In this document: piece by piece, positions 4,565-6,647 of the stretch
Layout of the letters: every line of letters starts with the position of its first letter
How positions within the stretch are numbered: the stretch's first letter is position 1
DNA from: Scybalousia_A sp963588535
Lineage (GTDB): Bacteria > Bacteroidota > Bacteroidia > Bacteroidales > P3
Assembly (NCBI GenBank): GCA_963588535.1
Contig: CAVAII010000167.1
Span: 1 to 6,647 of the forward strand
DNA: 6,647 bases
Direction: 5' to 3'
Notes under the pieces: model-generated
Databases searched by the model: none
The model's input: only the letters and a program-made list of their open reading frames with translations
What the model was told of the DNA's origin: nothing
Translations under genes and position numbers: made by a program

Positions 4565-6589
4565 ATGAAAAAAACAATAGTAATATTAGCACTTTTAGTT
4601 GGTAGCGCAACATTCGGTTTTGCTCAAAACAACAAAGATAACAAAGACACATTAGATATAGAGCATTTAATGGATGGTACATATCGTTTGAGCGTTAATG
4701 TATTCCAACCAAAATTTGAAGATAACGATTCGTATTCTTATTACGATAGCAAATGGCAAAGACACCTTGTCGACAAAAAAGGTAAAGACAAAATTATAGA
4801 CTATCAAGAAAAACCAACAAGACAAGATGTTCAAGCAATAGAAACATTCGAAAACAGAGAAGCATTCGTAAAAAATAACAACTTATTTGTTTCTGATAAC
4901 GGCATAGAAAGCCAAATAACCACAGATGGAGATAGCCTTAATATAATAATAGGACAGAGCGTTCATAGAAATGAATTTGGTATTAAGGGTGGTATTTTCT
5001 TCTCTCCAAAAGGTAGATATGTTGCTTTTTATCGTATGGATCAGTCCATGGTTAAAGATTATCCTTTGGTAAATACTATGGAAAGAGAAGCCGTATGTAC
5101 TCCTATCAAATACCCTATGGCAGGTATGAAATCACATGAAGTAGAAGTCTGGGTATATGATTTTGAGACCAAAACAAAAGTTTGTCTACAAACAAGAAAA
5201 GATAATAGTGTAGAGGAGAGAGAAAATTATCTTACCAACATTAGTTTTTCCCCTAACGAGAAAGTTGTTTATATCCAAAAATTGAATAGAAAGCAGAACC
5301 ACTTATGGTTAGAGGCTTATTGTGCTGCAAGTGGCAAGAAGATAAGAACATTATTCGAGGAAGTAAGTGATAAATATGTAGAACCAGAACAACCTATTTG
5401 TTTCTTACCAAAAGATGAAGGCAAATTTTTGTTCTTTTCCGAGAAAGACGGTTGGCAACATCTTTACATTTATGATACTTTGGGCAAAGAGATCAAACAA
5501 CTTACCAAAGGCAATTGGATAGTTACCGAGATAGCAGGTTTTAATGAGAAAGGTACTATTTGTTATGTCTATGCAACCAAAGATTCTCCTTTGGAGAGAA
5601 ACCTTTACGCTGTAAATCTTAATGATGGCAAGATAAAGAGAATAACTTTGGATCACGGCACACACTATGTTGTCTTCAACAAGAAAGGAACTCGTTTCAT
5701 AGATACTTATTCTTCTACCGAAGTTGCTTACCGCACCGTACTAAGAGATGAAAACGGCAAGATACTTAAAGAGTTAGACTTGGTACAAGACCCATTGGAT
5801 AAAGTTTCTAACAAACCTACTATAACTATTGATAGTCTAAAAGCCAACGATGGTACTATTCTTTACACAAGAATGATGAAACCTAAGGATTTTGACCCTA
5901 ACAAAAAATACCCTGTTATTGTTTATGTCTATGGAGGCCCTCATGCACAGTTGATTACCGATTATTGGACTGCTGGTGCTGGTACTTTCTTACCTTTCTT
6001 AGCAACTCAGGGATATATAATTTGGACTATGGATTCCAGAGGTTCAGAAAACAGAGGTTATGAGTTTGAAAGTGCTATTTGGCACAATTGCGGTACAAAG
6101 GAAATAGAGGATCAAATGTTCGGTATCAATTATTTGAAGTCTTTGCCATACGTTGATACTAATAGAATCGGAGTTGACGGTTGGTCTTACGGAGGTTTTA
6201 TGACTTTGGGCTTAACTCTTAGAAATCCAGGCACATTCAAAGTTGCTACTGCTGGTGGTCCTGTTATTGATTGGAAATGGTACGAGATTATGTACGGCGA
6301 AAGATATATGGGAACCCCACAAGATAACCCTGAGGGCTATGAAAAAGCCTCTCTTCTTTCCTATATAGATCAAATACAAGACAATACAAGAATCCTTATT
6401 ATGCAAGGATATCAAGATAATACGGTTGTACCACAACATTGTTTGGAGTTCTTACGTCTTTGTGTAGAGAAAAAGAAAAATGTAGATTTCTTTATGTACA
6501 CAAATCACGAACACAATGTAAGAGGTAAGGATAGGGTAGAACTTTATAAGAAAATCTTCCGTTATTACGAAGACTTCCTAAAACGATAA
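4565..6589 (+). CDS. Secreted S9B family peptidase (dipeptidyl peptidase IV-like)
   Basis: A serine peptidase expected to remove N-terminal dipeptides, typically after Pro or Ala, in the periplasm. It has 674 aa. The signal peptide MKKTIVILALLVGSATFGFA ends before Gln21. A beta-propeller of the DPPIV_N type covers about 35-430, with HRNEFGI (134-140), SPKGRYVAFYRMD and KYPMAG (182-187). The alpha/beta-hydrolase domain covers about 440-674. The catalytic triad is visible: Ser541 in GWSYGG, Asp618 in QGYQDN and His650 in HEHNVRG. Compared from memory with human DPP4, oxyanion Tyr456 (VYGGPH) and the proline-pocket tyrosines Tyr542, Tyr573 and Tyr577 (YEIMYGERYMG) are kept. The double Glu that holds the substrate amino terminus appears as Asn136-Glu137. 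The ATG at 4565 is chosen for its signal peptide and promoter spacing; a longer in-frame extension upstream would cross the promoter. It is a monocistronic gene as far as the window shows. Confidence 0.93.
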   Translation: MKKTIVILALLVGSATFGFAQNNKDNKDTLDIEHLMDGTYRLSVNVFQPKFEDNDSYSYYDSKWQRHLVDKKGKDKIIDYQEKPTRQDVQAIETFENREAFVKNNNLFVSDNGIESQITTDGDSLNIIIGQSVHRNEFGIKGGIFFSPKGRYVAFYRMDQSMVKDYPLVNTMEREAVCTPIKYPMAGMKSHEVEVWVYDFETKTKVCLQTRKDNSVEERENYLTNISFSPNEKVVYIQKLNRKQNHLWLEAYCAASGKKIRTLFEEVSDKYVEPEQPICFLPKDEGKFLFFSEKDGWQHLYIYDTLGKEIKQLTKGNWIVTEIAGFNEKGTICYVYATKDSPLERNLYAVNLNDGKIKRITLDHGTHYVVFNKKGTRFIDTYSSTEVAYRTVLRDENGKILKELDLVQDPLDKVSNKPTITIDSLKANDGTILYTRMMKPKDFDPNKKYPVIVYVYGGPHAQLITDYWTAGAGTFLPFLATQGYIIWTMDSRGSENRGYEFESAIWHNCGTKEIEDQMFGINYLKSLPYVDTNRIGVDGWSYGGFMTLGLTLRNPGTFKVATAGGPVIDWKWYEIMYGERYMGTPQDNPEGYEKASLLSYIDQIQDNTRILIMQGYQDNTVVPQHCLEFLRLCVEKKKNVDFFMYTNHEHNVRGKDRVELYKKIFRYYEDFLKR

Positions 6590-6647
6590 CAGAAAAGAAA
6601 AAATTAGTATCACTAACTATTAAAATAAATACAGTAAACAGCAAAAT

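Noticed and set aside
6604..6616. Small hairpin TTAGT-ATC-ACTAA after the peptidase gene
   Set aside because: The 5-bp AT-rich stem is not followed by a T-run, so it does not support a terminator call. The rest of 6590-6647 shows no gene or signal.

Overview
The window is AT-rich and looks like a chromosomal segment of a Bacteroidota member, probably Bacteroidales-like. Four things support this. Three intergenic regions carry exact TAnnTTTG promoter boxes. Predicted signal peptides end in A-Q. One protein ends in a gliding-motility/type IX secretion (T9SS)-type C-terminal domain. An ECF sigma factor sits directly next to an anti-sigma-like membrane protein. The species cannot be named from sequence alone.

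Layout, left to right: ribE (riboflavin synthase, minus strand, 42-647) has its own promoter. A 166-nt gap follows that contains a stem-loop and T-run, a likely terminator for the next gene. Then come an anti-sigma-like membrane protein with a C-terminal T9SS-type domain (814-1758) and an ECF sigma factor (1751-2278), both minus and overlapping by 8 nt. Beyond a 106-nt gap lies a minus-strand run of trmH (tRNA 2'-O-methyltransferase, 3643-4347), an outer-membrane beta-barrel protein (2863-3597) and coaD (phosphopantetheine adenylyltransferase, 2385-2861). A 217-nt divergent promoter region separates trmH from a plus-strand secreted S9/DPP4-type peptidase (4565-6589). The last 58 nt hold no gene.

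How the genes fit together: ribE, coaD and trmH are housekeeping genes for flavin synthesis, coenzyme A synthesis and tRNA modification. The barrel protein and the peptidase are envelope or periplasmic proteins. The sigma/anti-sigma pair is the only regulatory module and the most interesting part. Its membrane protein joins a short cytoplasmic anti-sigma-like segment, one membrane helix, a long Asn/Ser/Thr-rich linker and a domain normally used to send proteins through T9SS. The junction of the two genes is built on a 10-bp tandem repeat, and loss of one unit would fuse the two reading frames exactly. No mobile element, CRISPR array, tRNA or rRNA was seen.
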